From Paulinella micropora (Eukaryota; Cercozoa; Imbricatea; Euglyphida; Paulinellidae), in contig WBZZ01006959.1 in NCBI GenBank assembly GCA_019918135.1, positions 72,623 to 136,622 on the forward strand: DNA of 64,000 nt, written 5' to 3'. Positions 43,068-54,059 of this stretch are shown one piece after another. Within the stretch, counting starts at the first letter, position 1. Every line of letters begins with the position of its first letter. Both the position numbers and the translations under genes were made by a program. A model generated the notes under the pieces. That model searched no databases. It saw only the letters and a program-made list of their open reading frames with translations, and was not told where the DNA came from.

Positions 43068-44517
43068 ATGATGTCAGCTGACGCTCGGCTGGCGGAACAT
43101 TACGTCAGACTGCTGAATTTTCTTAATTCGCAATCGAACAGACCAAAGTACCTCGCCGAGTTCTTGGAAGCTCGGCAGGCGCTCCTAACGTTGTTAGAAG
43201 CCAAGAGTACTGAAAGCGCACGCGATCTGCTGCAAATCCTGCGCAGCCCGGACAAACTCAATGAAGCGTTCAGAAGGCTAAGCCGTGGATTTTTTGTTAT
43301 CCTCTTGTTGTGTTTATCACTTGCAGGAGGAATACCTTACGTGAATGATGCTAGGAGCAACATAGAAACTTCTGGTGATCGAGTGAGCAGCGCCGGCAAA
43401 GCGAAGAGGACGACCCCCGATATCTTCGGGATTCAAAAGGTAACTTGATATACCCCGACGAGGAAATGCAATCATTTGCCGCAATCCGCGCGAAGTTACA
43501 ACTGTCCAAGGACGCCGAAAAACGAGACTTGGAGAAAAAACGCGATCAGAGTAATGTAGTGGATGACTTCTGGGATGGCATGTGTGAAGAACTATTACGA
43601 ACCAATCCGGATAATGCTATTGAGTGGGGATGCCGAAGACCACCAACAGCGAAGCCACAAACACAGGGCCAACAATCTAGCGCGGGCCCAGCACTTGGGC
43701 CCAGGAACGGACACGTGCCTGGACGACGACGGCTGGCAGTTCCTGAAAACGAAGGGCGGCCAACCGGATAATCATAACAACGACTCGGCTAGCGCGGGCC
43801 CAGCACTTGGGGGCCCAGGGACGGACACGTGCCTGGCCAATGAGCGGCAGTACTTTCCGGACGAAACGGAGGGCGGCCAACCGGATAATGATAACAACGA
43901 CTCAGCTAGCGCGGGCCCAGCATCTTGGGGCCCCGGTGCGGACGTGTGCTTAGCCTACGACGAGCTGCCGTGCTTTCCGGACGAAAAGGAAGACATCTCT
44001 GACGGTGGTCGATCAACCTATGCCGAAGACTCTGCTAAACAGGTATTGTTGTTTGTGAGTGCCTGTATCGTATTAGCGTGGCTCCGTTGGCCCCCGCCGT
44101 CTACAAGGGCACCCAGTGAAGCACCGAGACCGCGGAGTGGCCCCCGGAGCATAAGAAACCGGCCCAAACGTGGTAGCAACGAGAGCTTGATTCTAACGGC
44201 AGCTCGCACGCAATGTCCTTTTCCAAGCCAGGCCTGACCGGCCTTGTCAACAAGGACAAGCAACACACCAAAAAAACGCCTCCGCGCCGCGACGGCGTTT
44301 GCATCACGTCGTACACACTGCAGTTTGGTGCTTTGTCGACGCGGCCCCTGACGAGGCCCCAGCCAAGGCGCGTCATCCCGTGACAAGGTGGACAATGTGC
44401 AGCCCCGAGCACTGGCTGGCCTTAGCGGAACTCAGGCTGCGGGTACCTTACCCTCTGCTGAGCCCCGTCGCGCGCGCTTGGCTGAATGAACCTTACTACT
44501 CTTCCCTAGGGGCCTAG
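43068..44517 (+). CDS. Gene with three 39-residue repeats, frame-interrupted
   Basis: The ATG at 43068 starts a helical N-terminus (MMSADARLAEHYVRLLNFLN, LEARQALLTLLEAKS). A 42-base intron (43285-43326, ending in CACTTGCAG) is likely. The frame slips near 43425 and 43630. A repeat domain then follows: three copies of about 39 residues with GPGTDTCL, an aromatic-rich FPDE block and GGQPDNDNNDSASAGPA (DNA period about 117, near 43680-44010). A second possible small intron starts at 44042; unspliced, the stretch reads VLLFVSACIVLAWLRW, which could instead be a membrane helix. Downstream sense is again shifted (MSFSKPGLTGLVNKD, then SPEHWLALAELRLRVP, stop at 44517). No family is recognised; confidence in the exact structure is low. 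Confidence 0.45.
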
Positions 44518-44652
44518 ACAGGTTTGTCTGTTTAAGCAGTGATTTTAATTAATAGCACCCTCTTCCGCACCGGCAGAGAATTTCTAAAAATTAAAAAAAT
44601 TTTATGCATTTTCTCTTGGCGCGCTCAGGGGCTGTGCCAAAAAAAGGATTAG

Positions 44653-45974
44653 TCAGCTGAGGGTGAAGAAGTTTTTGGCCGGTGCAGATGATGATGCTGT
44701 GTGGTGGCCCACAGTGCCGCGTTTTTTCCCCAAACTTTTGGCCACGCCACCGCGGGCGCGGCGTTGTCGGAAGCGGGTTTCCTTGTTTGGTTTTTTGGTA
44801 CGCGGAACGTCTGGCGCCTGACTAACGCAGCCGTTGAGACATCTCGAGAGGCACACATGTGGTCGCGTGCTGAGCCCGCAGTCAAAGCATGCATTAGCTG
44901 TGCACTCTGGCTTGGGGCACAGGTAGAGCCGGGCTCGGCGGCACTGACGACAGATGACCGTCTCGTCCCGCCCCACGATGCTGACGCCCGTACACGCCGC
45001 ACACTGCACTTGCCTCGCTACCCTATTCCCCCCCCCCCCCCCAGTCGTCGTCGTCCATTCTCAGCGCCTCTTCCCAGACCTCTGTGACCGCGCGGCTGTC
45101 CTCGTGGCCCGCCGTCTTTTGTTTTGCTTCTTGCGCCAGTTTGATTTGCCGCTGCGCCTCTTCCTCTGCCAACGCGGTTCGGAGGCATTCCTCCTCCTGG
45201 GCCAACCGTGCTTGGTGGCGTTCCCGCTCCGCGCTGGCCTCCGCCGCACAAACGGCGCAGGGAGCCGTTTGCGTGCGGAGCTTGGCGTCCTTTAGCAGGA
45301 AGAAGCCGGCACCGGGCTGGCGCAGCGTCGCGTGGTTGAAGTCTATCTCCAACGCGACTGCGCGCGGGAACTTGGCGTAGGCCTGCCAGTGCCGCTGCTC
45401 TTTGCGGCTGCTGACGAAGACCTCGACAAAGGCCACGACATTCTTGTTCTGGTCTAAGATTGTCACGTCGGGCCTGTACGTGGCTTCGCGGGCGGACAAG
45501 CCCGGCACTTCCCCGCTCGCGCCCAACGTCTGCTCTAGCACCACCGTGCAGCCTGTAAAGCACCGCTGCCGCCGGCAGGCAACCGCCGAGGCGCACTCGG
45601 ACCACTGGAACGTGATTTCGGCCAGCTTGGCTTCGATGAACGCCTTGGCCAGCAGATGGAGCAGACCCTCGCCGTGGCTACTTTCTGCCACGGCTGTCTT
45701 TGTTACGTGGTAGAAGTGCGCGCGCCTGACCGATTGCCGTCTCACGGCCAGCGCCTGGTTGCACTGCGGGCAGTACAGTTTGTCTTTGTCCAGCGCTAGC
45801 GCTTCCTGCACCGTGACGAGCCGTTCGCGCGCGGCACCCTCGGACTGCTGCCATTATTGACGCCAACGGGACCAGCAAGCCCTGCGCATCTTCTAACCCA
45901 AGCTGCGAGACCAAGACCGTCTGCAGCATCGCCAGCTGCGAGACCAAGACCGTCTGCAGCCTCGCCTGCATCAT
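44653..45974 (-). CDS. CoiA-like PD-(D/E)XK nuclease with coiled coil and Cys-rich tail, frame-interrupted
   Basis: Read on the minus strand. A leader with a duplicated 33-39 base segment (LQTVLVSQL twice) has ATGs at 45974 and 45971. The core follows: YCPQCNQAL zinc pair, HFYHV, ESSHGEGLLHLLAKAF, then RPDVTILDQNKNVVAFVEVF. This order (Cys pair, H-x-x-H, E-x2-H...K, D...E-V) is that of the CoiA family, whose fold is a PD-(D/E)XK nuclease. Next come a Glu/Ala coiled coil, an acidic MDDDDW and a Gly run, then a zinc-like tail (CAACTG, ICRQCRRA, LCPKPEC, ACFDCG). The sense slips near 45845 and again at the G run (plus-strand C run at 45028-45042), where one base more or fewer restores continuity; the tail ends at 44653. 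CoiA acts in bacterial competence; the role of such proteins in eukaryotes is not established. The family call is moderately sure. Confidence 0.55.
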
Positions 45975-46366
45975 CAAGAGCACCTTGGTTTTCTGGGGGT
46001 CCAAGACCGCAAATGGCCTCTGGCGCGGACGTGAATGGCAAACGTGGCGGCCCCCCCCCCCCCCACTTCCAGCACACAAAAAACACACACACACACGCAA
46101 CTGCCGCAATTACCGGACGCGTGCCGGAGCTTTTTTGAGTCCAAAATTTGCAGGATCACTTTTTGTGTAATTGTCTCCCCCTTGTCCCTTTTTTCTTTCT
46201 GGGGGAGAGGGGAGAGGCGGGGGCGGGGGGGGGGGGGGGCCGCGCCCTGGCGCTACCTGTGCCCGAAACTAGCAAAGACCCGTCCTTCTCCCCCCCCCCC
46301 CCAAAAAAAAGGGAGAGGGAGAAAAGCCACTTTTTGTTTCCCTTCTCGACGTTCTGATTCCCATAA
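45975..46366. other. Intergenic with long homopolymers
   Basis: C run near 46052, G run near 46226 and C/A runs near 46292-46310, plus a short (CA)n at 46083. No gene is seen. The overlapping frames do not agree with each other. Confidence 0.5.
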
Positions 46367-46760
46367 TCACACTGAATTGTCTTTTTTGCGCGGGCTCGCA
46401 GGAAAGATGGAATGTCTGTTGAGGCACAGCCTGCCAGCGCACGTATACACTAACCGCAGCGTCTTGGCTTCGCGGGCATCGCACTGCAAGAGGAGCGCTA
46501 ACTCCAGCGGGAATTCTTTAGGTTCGCAGACGAGGTCCGTTGTCTGGAAATGGACCTTGTGTTCAACTACGCCCTGCTTGCTTAGGTGCCTGACAGCAAA
46601 ATCCATCAGCGTGATCTGGAGGTCTTTGTTTTCCTCTACATACAAGTTGGTACGCAACGACCGCCGTTCTCGGGCGGCGGCAGCCAGGCATCGCAGCAGC
46701 ACTCTGAGTTTGTGGTTGGGCCAAACCAATCCCTCCCAAACCTTAACCGCGTTAATATTA
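46367..46760 (-). pseudogene. Gene fragment cut off at the GC/AT boundary
   Basis: A GC-rich minus-strand frame reads coherently from about 46755 down to a stop at 46367 (VKVWEGLVWPNHKLRVLL, LQITLMDFAVRHLSKQGVV, ELALLLQCDAREAKTLRLV, PRKKDNSV). It has no ATG; its 5' side ends in an in-frame stop where the sequence turns abruptly AT-rich at about 46750. It looks like the last 125-130 codons of a gene whose front was lost to the AT-rich block. No family is recognised. Confidence 0.45.
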
Positions 46761-47888
46761 CTTCACTTTAAATACTACCACTTTATTGTTCTTTTGATAT
46801 TAATACCGATCAACTGTACCTATTTTTCATACCATAAGATTCCGTGATCTGTATTTTAATACACTGCGGGATGAAGATTTCGGGTCCGGCAGAGCCGAGG
46901 TGTACTGAAGTTTGGCCTCAAGCGGAAAATAAGTAATTCATATACCTTGTGGCCATGTTTGCCTGTGTGGTACTTGTGCTACCGGTATTCAAGCTCACAA
47001 GCTTCAGAAGTGTCTTTGTTGTCGAGAGACATCAAGGTATTCTTCAACTTTATTATTGGCCTAGTGGTTCAGAGCACCGCTAGCAACAGCAACACCAGAC
47101 AGAAGCTGTGCCCCTTAAGTGCCCTAACTGACTGAAGGGTGAGATACAGCATGTCCTCTTTGCAATTACAAACATAAATAATTAACGGTAACACTGGCAT
47201 GTACAAAATTATATTAATATGGACTAACTTATTTTATTAAACCAAAATAATTTCAAGATTGTAACTCAATTAACTTGATTAATAAGTACAAGATTGTAAA
47301 TTCTTAATTAAGTGTATGGTTGTGTTACTACAACATGATTACGTACTAAAGTTATTGAATGTATTTTAAGACATTGCAGCTGCACTAAATTACTAAATGT
47401 AACATTGTAAATTACAAGTTAATTATAATCTCTTGGTAGAAATCGCAAGATGGGTAATAATATTAATAATATGTAATTTTATTATCTGTCTCAATTGGAT
47501 GTGATAAAGTACTTGACACTATAAAATTGTAAATTATAATTTAATTATAATGTGATAGAAATCACAAGATGGGTAATAATATTAATAATATGTAATTTGA
47601 TTACCTGTCTCAATTGGATATGATAAACTAGTTGATTTAATAAAAAATCTGTAAAAGAGTGAGTATCATATAATGTATTAACAGTTCATTTTAGTTAAGA
47701 AATGTCTACTTGAATTCGATATTATAATTTCATTTACCTCCAAAAATATAGTAACTATTGTAAGAAATTATTAATATTAGTACTACAAATACTATCGCGA
47801 TATGAATGGTAATGTAAGTTTTCATATACCGGTGATACAACTATTAATATTTGTGTAACTCAAACAGTATAATGGAATGATTTAATAA
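46761..47888. other. AT-rich intergenic with a 110-base tandem duplication
   Basis: Two copies of a roughly 115-base AT-rich unit (AGAAATCACAAGATGGGTAA, TATTAATAATATGTAATTT, CTGTCTCAATTGGAT) lie at about 47405-47515 and 47525-47635. The rest of the stretch shows no gene. Confidence 0.7.
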
Positions 47889-48200
47889 GGTCACAGTGGA
47901 AGAGCAAGTATTGGCCGCAAGGGATAAATGCGCAGTAATTGCGTTGGGCGGGCTTTTGTCGTGCAGTCAAATACTAGAAAGTAGGTAAAGTTAGTGTTGG
48001 TGATTTTGTGACAGGGAAGAGGTTGTACTCCTCCAAGGTCACAGCGGCAGTGCAAGTATTAGCCGCAAGTGATAAATGCGCAGTAATTGTGTTAGGCTTT
48101 TGTCCTGAACACAGAAATGCCAAAAAGTGTGTAAAGTTGGTGTTGGTAATTTTTTTGACAGGGAACAGGTTCTATTCTTCCAAGGTCACAGCGGTAATGT
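47889..48200. repeat. 147-base tandem repeat (satellite S1), first part
   Basis: GGTCACAG recurs at 47889, 48036 and 48184. Units share GCAAGTATT, GATAAATGCGCAGTAATTG, TAAAGTTGGTGTTGG and GACAGGGAA. The third unit is cut after about 15 bases by satellite S2; a further S1 unit resumes at about 48895. Confidence 0.85.
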
Positions 48201-48229
48201 TCTAACTGGGAACAAGCAGCCGACCTCGA

Positions 48230-48890
48230 CCTAAGCTCCGACCTCGACCTTAGTCACGAGATTTCGTGGCGGGTGTTACGTGTGGTGGGAAGTGTGGGGA
48301 AGAAGTCGTGGTGAAAGTTTGGAGTGGGAGGGAGCAAGTCTGGGCGATCTGTACTGGAAACAGGGTGCAGGCGACCTCGACCTAAGTGCTCACCTGAACC
48401 TAAGTTGTGAAATGTCGTGGTGGGTGTTACGTGTGGTGGGAAGTGTGGGAAAGAAGTCGTGGTGAAAGTTTGGGGAGGGAGGGAGCAAGTCTGGACGAGC
48501 TGCACGGTAAACAGGGTGCAGGCGACATGGACCTAAGCGCCCACCTCGACCTAAGTCAGGAAATGTCGTGGTGAGTGTTACGTGTGTTGGGAAGTGTCAG
48601 AAAGAAGTCGTGGTGAAAGTTTGGGGCGGGAGGGAGAAAGTCGACGTCTGGGCGAGCTGTACTGGAAACAGAGTGCAGGCGACCTCGACCTAAGGGCCGA
48701 CCTCGACCTAAGTCAGGAAATGTCGTCGTGGGTGTTACGTGTGGTGGAAAGTGTGGGGAAGAAGTCTTGGTGAAAGTTTGGAGCGGGAGGGAGTAAGTCT
48801 GGGCGGACTGCCCTGGAAACAGGGTGCAGCCGACCTCGACCAAAGGGCCCACCTCGACCTAAGGTGAATCTGACCTGGGAATCCGACCTC
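48230..48890. repeat. 151-157-base tandem repeat (satellite S2), four copies
   Basis: GTGTTACGTGTG-type landmarks lie at 48271, 48422, 48573 and 48730. Each unit holds GAAGAAGTCGTGGTGAAAGT, GGGAGGGAGCAAGTCTGGGC and GGAAACAGGGTGCAGGCGAC, and CGACCTCGACCTAAG words. It sits inside the S1 array. Confidence 0.9.
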
Positions 48891-48894
48891 GACC

Positions 48895-49080
48895 TGAACA
48901 AAGAAATGCCAGAAAGTGGGTAAAGTTGGTGTTTGTAATGTTTTGACAGGGAAGAGGCTCTACTCCTTCAAGGGCACCGTTGCAGTGCAAGTATTGGGCC
49001 CAAGTGATTAATGGTCAGTAATTGCGTTAGGGTTTTGTCCTGAAGGAGGAACTGCCGAAATTTGGCATAGTTTCTGTTTC
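48895..49080. repeat. Satellite S1, continuation after S2
   Basis: The sequence resumes with AGAAATGCCAGAAAGT, GACAGGGAAGAGG and CAGTGCAAGTATTGG, matching S1 units at 47889-48200. This shows that S2 was inserted into or expanded within S1. Confidence 0.8.
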
Positions 49081-49244
49081 AGGAACTGTGTGGAATAGGA
49101 GGTTGAGGTGTAACAAAGATGACATTGTAGCTTATTCTGGGGGCCGCAGACGGATGCTGTAAGTCAGGGAGTGCAGTAGTACGAGCCCTGTGGAAATGTT
49201 GAAGTCCACATGCGGAATGTGTCCTAGGTGAAATTTTTGATTTT

Positions 49245-49275
<31 letters not shown>

Positions 49276-49389
49276 GCATTTCTCCATGGAGGACTGTGAG
49301 GTGTAACTGCCCTCTAAAGGATTTTTTTCAAAACGCGAGTATTGATTTCAAAAAAAAGAAAAAATAAATTTTGGTGAATTCGGGAAAGT
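49081..49389. other. Intergenic with a T tract
   Basis: Unrecognised sequence, then a near-pure T tract at 49249-49274, then the fossil beginning near 49390. Confidence 0.6.
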
Positions 49390-50790
49390 TTCCCCTGGCG
49401 AATTCGGGACAGTACACTGCTCCTTCTCCATCTGTTCTATTACTATGCTTTCCTTTCTCATACTTCTTCTGCCTGTTGGTTGCCTCCCAAAGCACATAAA
49501 CCTCTCTAGCTGCCTCAACTATGTTGTTGTCCTTGGGTCGTACGGCTGGTGCCATACGATAGTGATCAGCAAAGTATTTAGCACCATAGGCTGGGTGCGT
49601 ACTTAGCTTCTCTAGCAACCGGTTTGTTGATTCGTCCTCTTCAAACTTCTCTCCTCTTAGCTTTTCTAGCCACTCTTTCTTCAGTAGGTACCTGGTGAGC
49701 CAGGCGTCTACGTCTTCATTCTTCCTAGGCGCTCTCTCTGAACTTCTTTTCTTCCAGATATCTTGCTGCTCCAGAAATTTGTCCGTATTTTCTTTTGACA
49801 GTGCAGACTTTATCGAACGGATCTTGAGCATTACGGTTTCTGAGATATGCGACGACTTTATAGTTAGAGAATGCAGTGGTTATGAGTAGCTGAAATAATT
49901 TACATCGCTGCAAATATTTTTGCTCCTTCTTGTACGCTCTCTTAGTCACACTATGTATGCTCTTCACTGCTCTCGTTTGTGCTCGTCTCGCTCTTCTCTT
50001 CGCTTTTTCCTCCCAAGCCACCCTCTGCTCATTACTCCACTTCGCATACTCTTTCGGCTTCTCTAGTGTTTTCTTCTTTGGGTCTTGTCGTCTTGTGCGT
50101 GATGATGTTGATGAGGATGCGTCTGCTTTGTCTTCTTCCTCACTCTCTTCACTCACGTCTGGTGAATCTTCTTCAGTCGATTTTCTTGGTTCATATGCTT
50201 CCTCTGCTGCTCTCATACGACTCAAATCCCATCCATAGTTCTTTTTAGCAGCAATCTCATCGAGAAATGCGTCTTTCACCATGTCCCCGAGAATTGTACT
50301 AATACCGTTAGCATATTCCTCTAGCTGATAGTAAAATCCTTGAAGATGTTCTGTGACACCGTCATAGACGGATGCGTGAGATAAGAACTGTTTCCAGTTC
50401 GTGTATTGCTGTGATGAACCACTATCCCAACGGCTCATGACCGATGATTAGGTATAAACCGGTCACTCACGGACCTTACCCTACCTTTCACTTGCGGTTT
50501 GCCGGGAGACTTCGTTAAAAGCCAGGTTGCTCACAGCCACTTTAATCCGAAGACATAAACGCAGAACTGAACTGCAAGAGAGCTAACTAATCTAAGTGCG
50601 TGACTAACAGTAACTGACGCTCAATGATGTGGTCCGGTGCACAATGGTAAAAACGTAACGTGCACAATTGACTTGGATTATCCATGACCGTTACTCCTAA
50701 TTATGACTTAGTAAAATATTACTGCACGCAAAAATTAATCATAATTACGACTCAAATAGTAACTGAAGTTAGCCTGTCCAACGCCAACCC
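49390..50790 (-). mobile_element. Copia-type retroelement fossil: 5' LTR and gag region
   Basis: On the minus strand an LTR (about 50446-50788) ends in TAATCA and is followed at once by a gag region (49328-50438) starting MSRWDSGSSQQYTNWKQF. It has an acidic middle, a basic KEYAKWSNEQRVAWEEK stretch and, in a second part, WLEKLRGEKFEEDESTN. No protease, integrase or RT follows; the element is cut off near 49390. It is broken, with a few breaks. The LTR matches the one at 60850-61195, which lies in the opposite orientation. Confidence 0.75.
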
Positions 50791-50929
50791 TGTATGTTAA
50801 TGCTTTTAACGGGGCGAACTTCGACCGCTATTTTATTTATCAAGAATTAATAAGAAGAGGTAATAGATTAAGCAATCAAAAATTAATAACGGCTCTATCG
50901 TCTGTTTAGGGTTTGAAAATATTAAGATG

Positions 50930-52640
50930 TGGGATATGTGTAAGCACACTCAAGGAAATCTAAAAGCTAATCTTGAAAGTATGGGCTGTGCTGTTATGAA
51001 GGGAGACTTCGACCACGACACGAAAGCTAGCAGATGGGGTGCGGCGTTGGGTGCGACGGGGCAGGGGCGGGTGCGGGGTCAACGGTGCCAGGGGCGGGTT
51101 CAGACTCGTCCTGGTCATCCTCCAACTTAGCCTTGCGAAGAATGTCGGCGAGTTGCTCCATTCCACTTCCCCACTTTGTGGCTTGGGCGATTTTGGGAGA
51201 CTGACGAGACTTTTCTTTTTAACGGTTGATTTTGGTTTAGGTTGCCGGTTTTTTTTTGCAATTTCCTTTTTGTTTAGGGAACAGAAAAGGCCGGAATGTT
51301 TACCACGACAATTTTCATCGCAAAGTGTGGTCGAATTTGCAGTTTCTCTATTTTTTCCACAAACCCACGATTTTTGTGGGATTGAATTTTCATTTTTTCC
51401 AATGTCTGCTCGTTTTGCGTGTTTTTGTGGGACCTCACTCGTAAGCAATAAACCCTCAATTTAATGTTTATTAACCTTATTCCAGATTTTGTAAAGGGAA
51501 AAGAAGAATGGATTGAACAGTTTGAAGATGATAGATATACTGTGAAAAGACTGACCGAAATGAAGATAAAATCGATGAAAGAGAAGATTGAGAAAGACGA
51601 AGATTTCATTAAAGAAATGAAGAAGGAATTGAAAAAGAAGAAGAACGACTTGGAGCGATTGTTGAAATTTCGATGAAGAAGAAGAAAGACCGAGACAAGA
51701 TTGAAGAAGACCTGATGGAAGATAGAATAAGAAAGAAGAGATTGAGAAAGATTGAAGACGAAAGACGATTGATGAAGCACTGGAAGAAGCAGAATAGAGA
51801 AATGATTGAAAGCAATGAGATTGAAAGAATAGAAGCACTTATTGATAAGGGTGCTACCTTTACAAAAGCGTGTTTAATGGTTAAACAAATAAATGACTTA
51901 AATGAGGGTAGCCCTAATATGAATAGGGTTTACAGGTGAGGTCAGTTAATTGATTTTAATATACAGTCCCATATGTGGGCAATACCGAAAATATCGCTTA
52001 CAGCGATAGCTGTTTCAACAATATCTAGTCCCCTAGGGGCAATACCTAAAATATCAACAATATCAACAATACCTAAAATACCTAAAATATACAGTCCTGG
52101 GAGAATTAAAAAACCCTACCTCATACAGTAATAGTATACTATGTGTGATGGTAGGAAATTATGGAAAAAGTTTCATCAAAACCGTGGAGGTGTGGAGGTG
52201 AAATCTCCACAAAGGTATTTCCTCATTCTTTTCCCTTTTTTTGCTTCCTTTTTGATTTCTTTTTTATTTCTTCTTGATTTCTTCTGTAGTTTAAAAATGA
52301 TGATTGGGATGAATAAGCAGGGGCAAGCCCCCGCACCCCCACCATTTATCTTCTTATTATTACCTTCTTATTTATACAATCTATATAAATATGAGGACCT
52401 TCCTTAGGTGCTTTTACTTTGGATATATTATGTTTCAATTTCATATGTCGTGATTTATAAGCTCGTGATATAGATACATAGCATTCTTCACAGATAATCT
52501 TTTCTAATGCTTTCTCATTTCTTTTATCTCTATTTTTGGTTTCATAGTTTACCTTTTGTTGTTTAATGATATCTTTTCTTTCGTCATATAGGATCATTGC
52601 TTCTTCCAAAAGTTTTTGTGGTTCTTCCATTTTATACCAT
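50930..52640. mobile_element. Small viral-type frames, probable part of a Polinton-like or PLV-like fossil
   Basis: Three compact frames fit a small DNA-virus-like element. A minus-strand frame near 50960-51448 has a Cys/His cluster (TLCDENCRGKHSGLFC) and a basic linker. Two overlapping plus-strand frames at 51464-51676 and 51673-51939 (stop and start share ATGA) encode short, highly charged coiled coils. A minus-strand frame at 52346-52630 has a C-x2-C...H-x4-H finger (ICEECYVSISR, HMKLKH). None is diagnostic alone. The grouping rests on composition, compactness and the ATPase further right. A few breaks are likely. Confidence 0.4.
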
Positions 52641-52774
52641 TTACTGTTTCATTCTTTAAATATTTAACGAATTTTGAAAATGTTTAACGAAATATAAAAA
52701 TATGGTCATTTGGGATGAAAAACCCTTTTTTCAAAGGACATTTCTTGAAAATGACCCTAAAAAAAAGGATACTT
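52641..52774. other. Short AT-rich spacer
   Basis: TTTAACGAAATATAAA-like words, no feature seen. Confidence 0.4.
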
Positions 52775-54055
52775 ACCTTCTAAGGTTCCGTGAAAAGTCG
52801 CAGGGGGGGAGGTGTGTGAAACGCCCGCTGGCACAGCATGGGTATACACGAATGTTTATGTCCCGGAGTTGACCGGCCCATGGGCGGAATTCGAGCACTG
52901 AACAGCCAAACGAGAGGCCCAGATCTTGCTGCTACGGAAGCAAAAGGAATCGTGGCATGGATTTGACCAAACCTACCTCTATGGAGACGGGCAGATGCAA
53001 CCACACGAATTCATAAGGGTCAAGTCCAGTCTAGTCTTCCATACATCCAAACGCCTCACAGATGATGACGATGTCATGAAAAAGCTACGACAATAGTATA
53101 AGGGATCGGAACCCATCCAACCCGAGAGTTTGTCGAAGGTGCCGAAACTCTTGGCGGACAGGTTGGATCGGGGTGAGGACATCACCATCATACTTCCGAT
53201 ACACCCCACCGTGATGTGGTGGAGGGATGTATTGGATAGGGTGGTCCGACTCGATGACCCGATACCGATACCCAGTCGACAGGCAAAACCGCTCATGGCT
53301 TTCAGGCTCGGATCAATACAGGATGGTCTGGCATACAGAGTCAAATTAGTGACCCGCAAGGCTGATGACATGCGGGAACTTGCTTTCCAGATTTTTCCGG
53401 GGTTCTATCACAAATCGGCAGCGAAACAGTACGCTGATATGATAGTAGATCTTCAGGAATTCGCAACATGTGACAACCAATCAACCACGCGATACCCGGG
53501 TAGGGACACGAAGGATGAGGTTGAGGATCCGGATTCTATTTTGAGTACCCGGACGACCCGAGAGACCAAAGACCGGTCGAAGAGATAATCGACGAAGTCG
53601 TGGCACGACAGTCAGGGTCACCAGACTTTATTCGGGATCTCAAGGCCCAGTTTTTGAAGAACAAAACCCTCTTCGGACCACTTGTAGCCGGCGGCGTGAC
53701 ACACACAGCTGCTAAGATAGAGCGACAGGTGGGGCAGACGATGCCTCGTCTCCGCGGATCGCGCCTCAGTTACAAGGAAGAACAGATCCGTGAAGAGATG
53801 ATCCAAGACATGCTAGCCAAACGGCTTCTAGAACCGTCATGGTCGGAATACCGATCACCGGTTCGACTGGCACCGAAGCCAGACGATAAGCAGAGGTTTT
53901 GTATCAATTACACAAGGCTCAATAAGATCATCAAAAGCGTTGAGGCACCAATCCCCCGCATGCGGGACGGTCTCAATCGACTCCGACAAGCCCAATTCTT
54001 CACAAAGCTAAACCTGAAAAATGGGTTCTGGAACATCCCACTCTTGGATTCACTC
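52775..54055 (+). mobile_element. Gypsy (Ty3-type) retroelement fossil, fragment
   Basis: GC-richer than its surroundings. It has a gag-like part (about 52990-53590, with DDPIPIPSRQAKPLM) and then the start of a Ty3-type reverse transcriptase (YRSPVRLAPKPDDKQRFCI and YTRLNKIIKSV, NLKNGFWNIPLL). It ends abruptly near 54055 before the catalytic aspartates. No LTR is seen. Broken, with several breaks. It lies within the span of the PLV-like frames and probably inserted there. Confidence 0.7.
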
Positions 54056-54059
54056 ATCG

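Noticed and set aside
46035-46850. A 270-residue plus-strand frame crossing the GC/AT switch
   Set aside because: It runs antisense to a coherent minus-strand fragment, crosses several homopolymers and turns into AT-rich noise at its end.
47889-49080. CRISPR-like repeat arrays
   Set aside because: Units are about 150 bases and contiguous without unique spacers, in a eukaryotic context; they are satellites.
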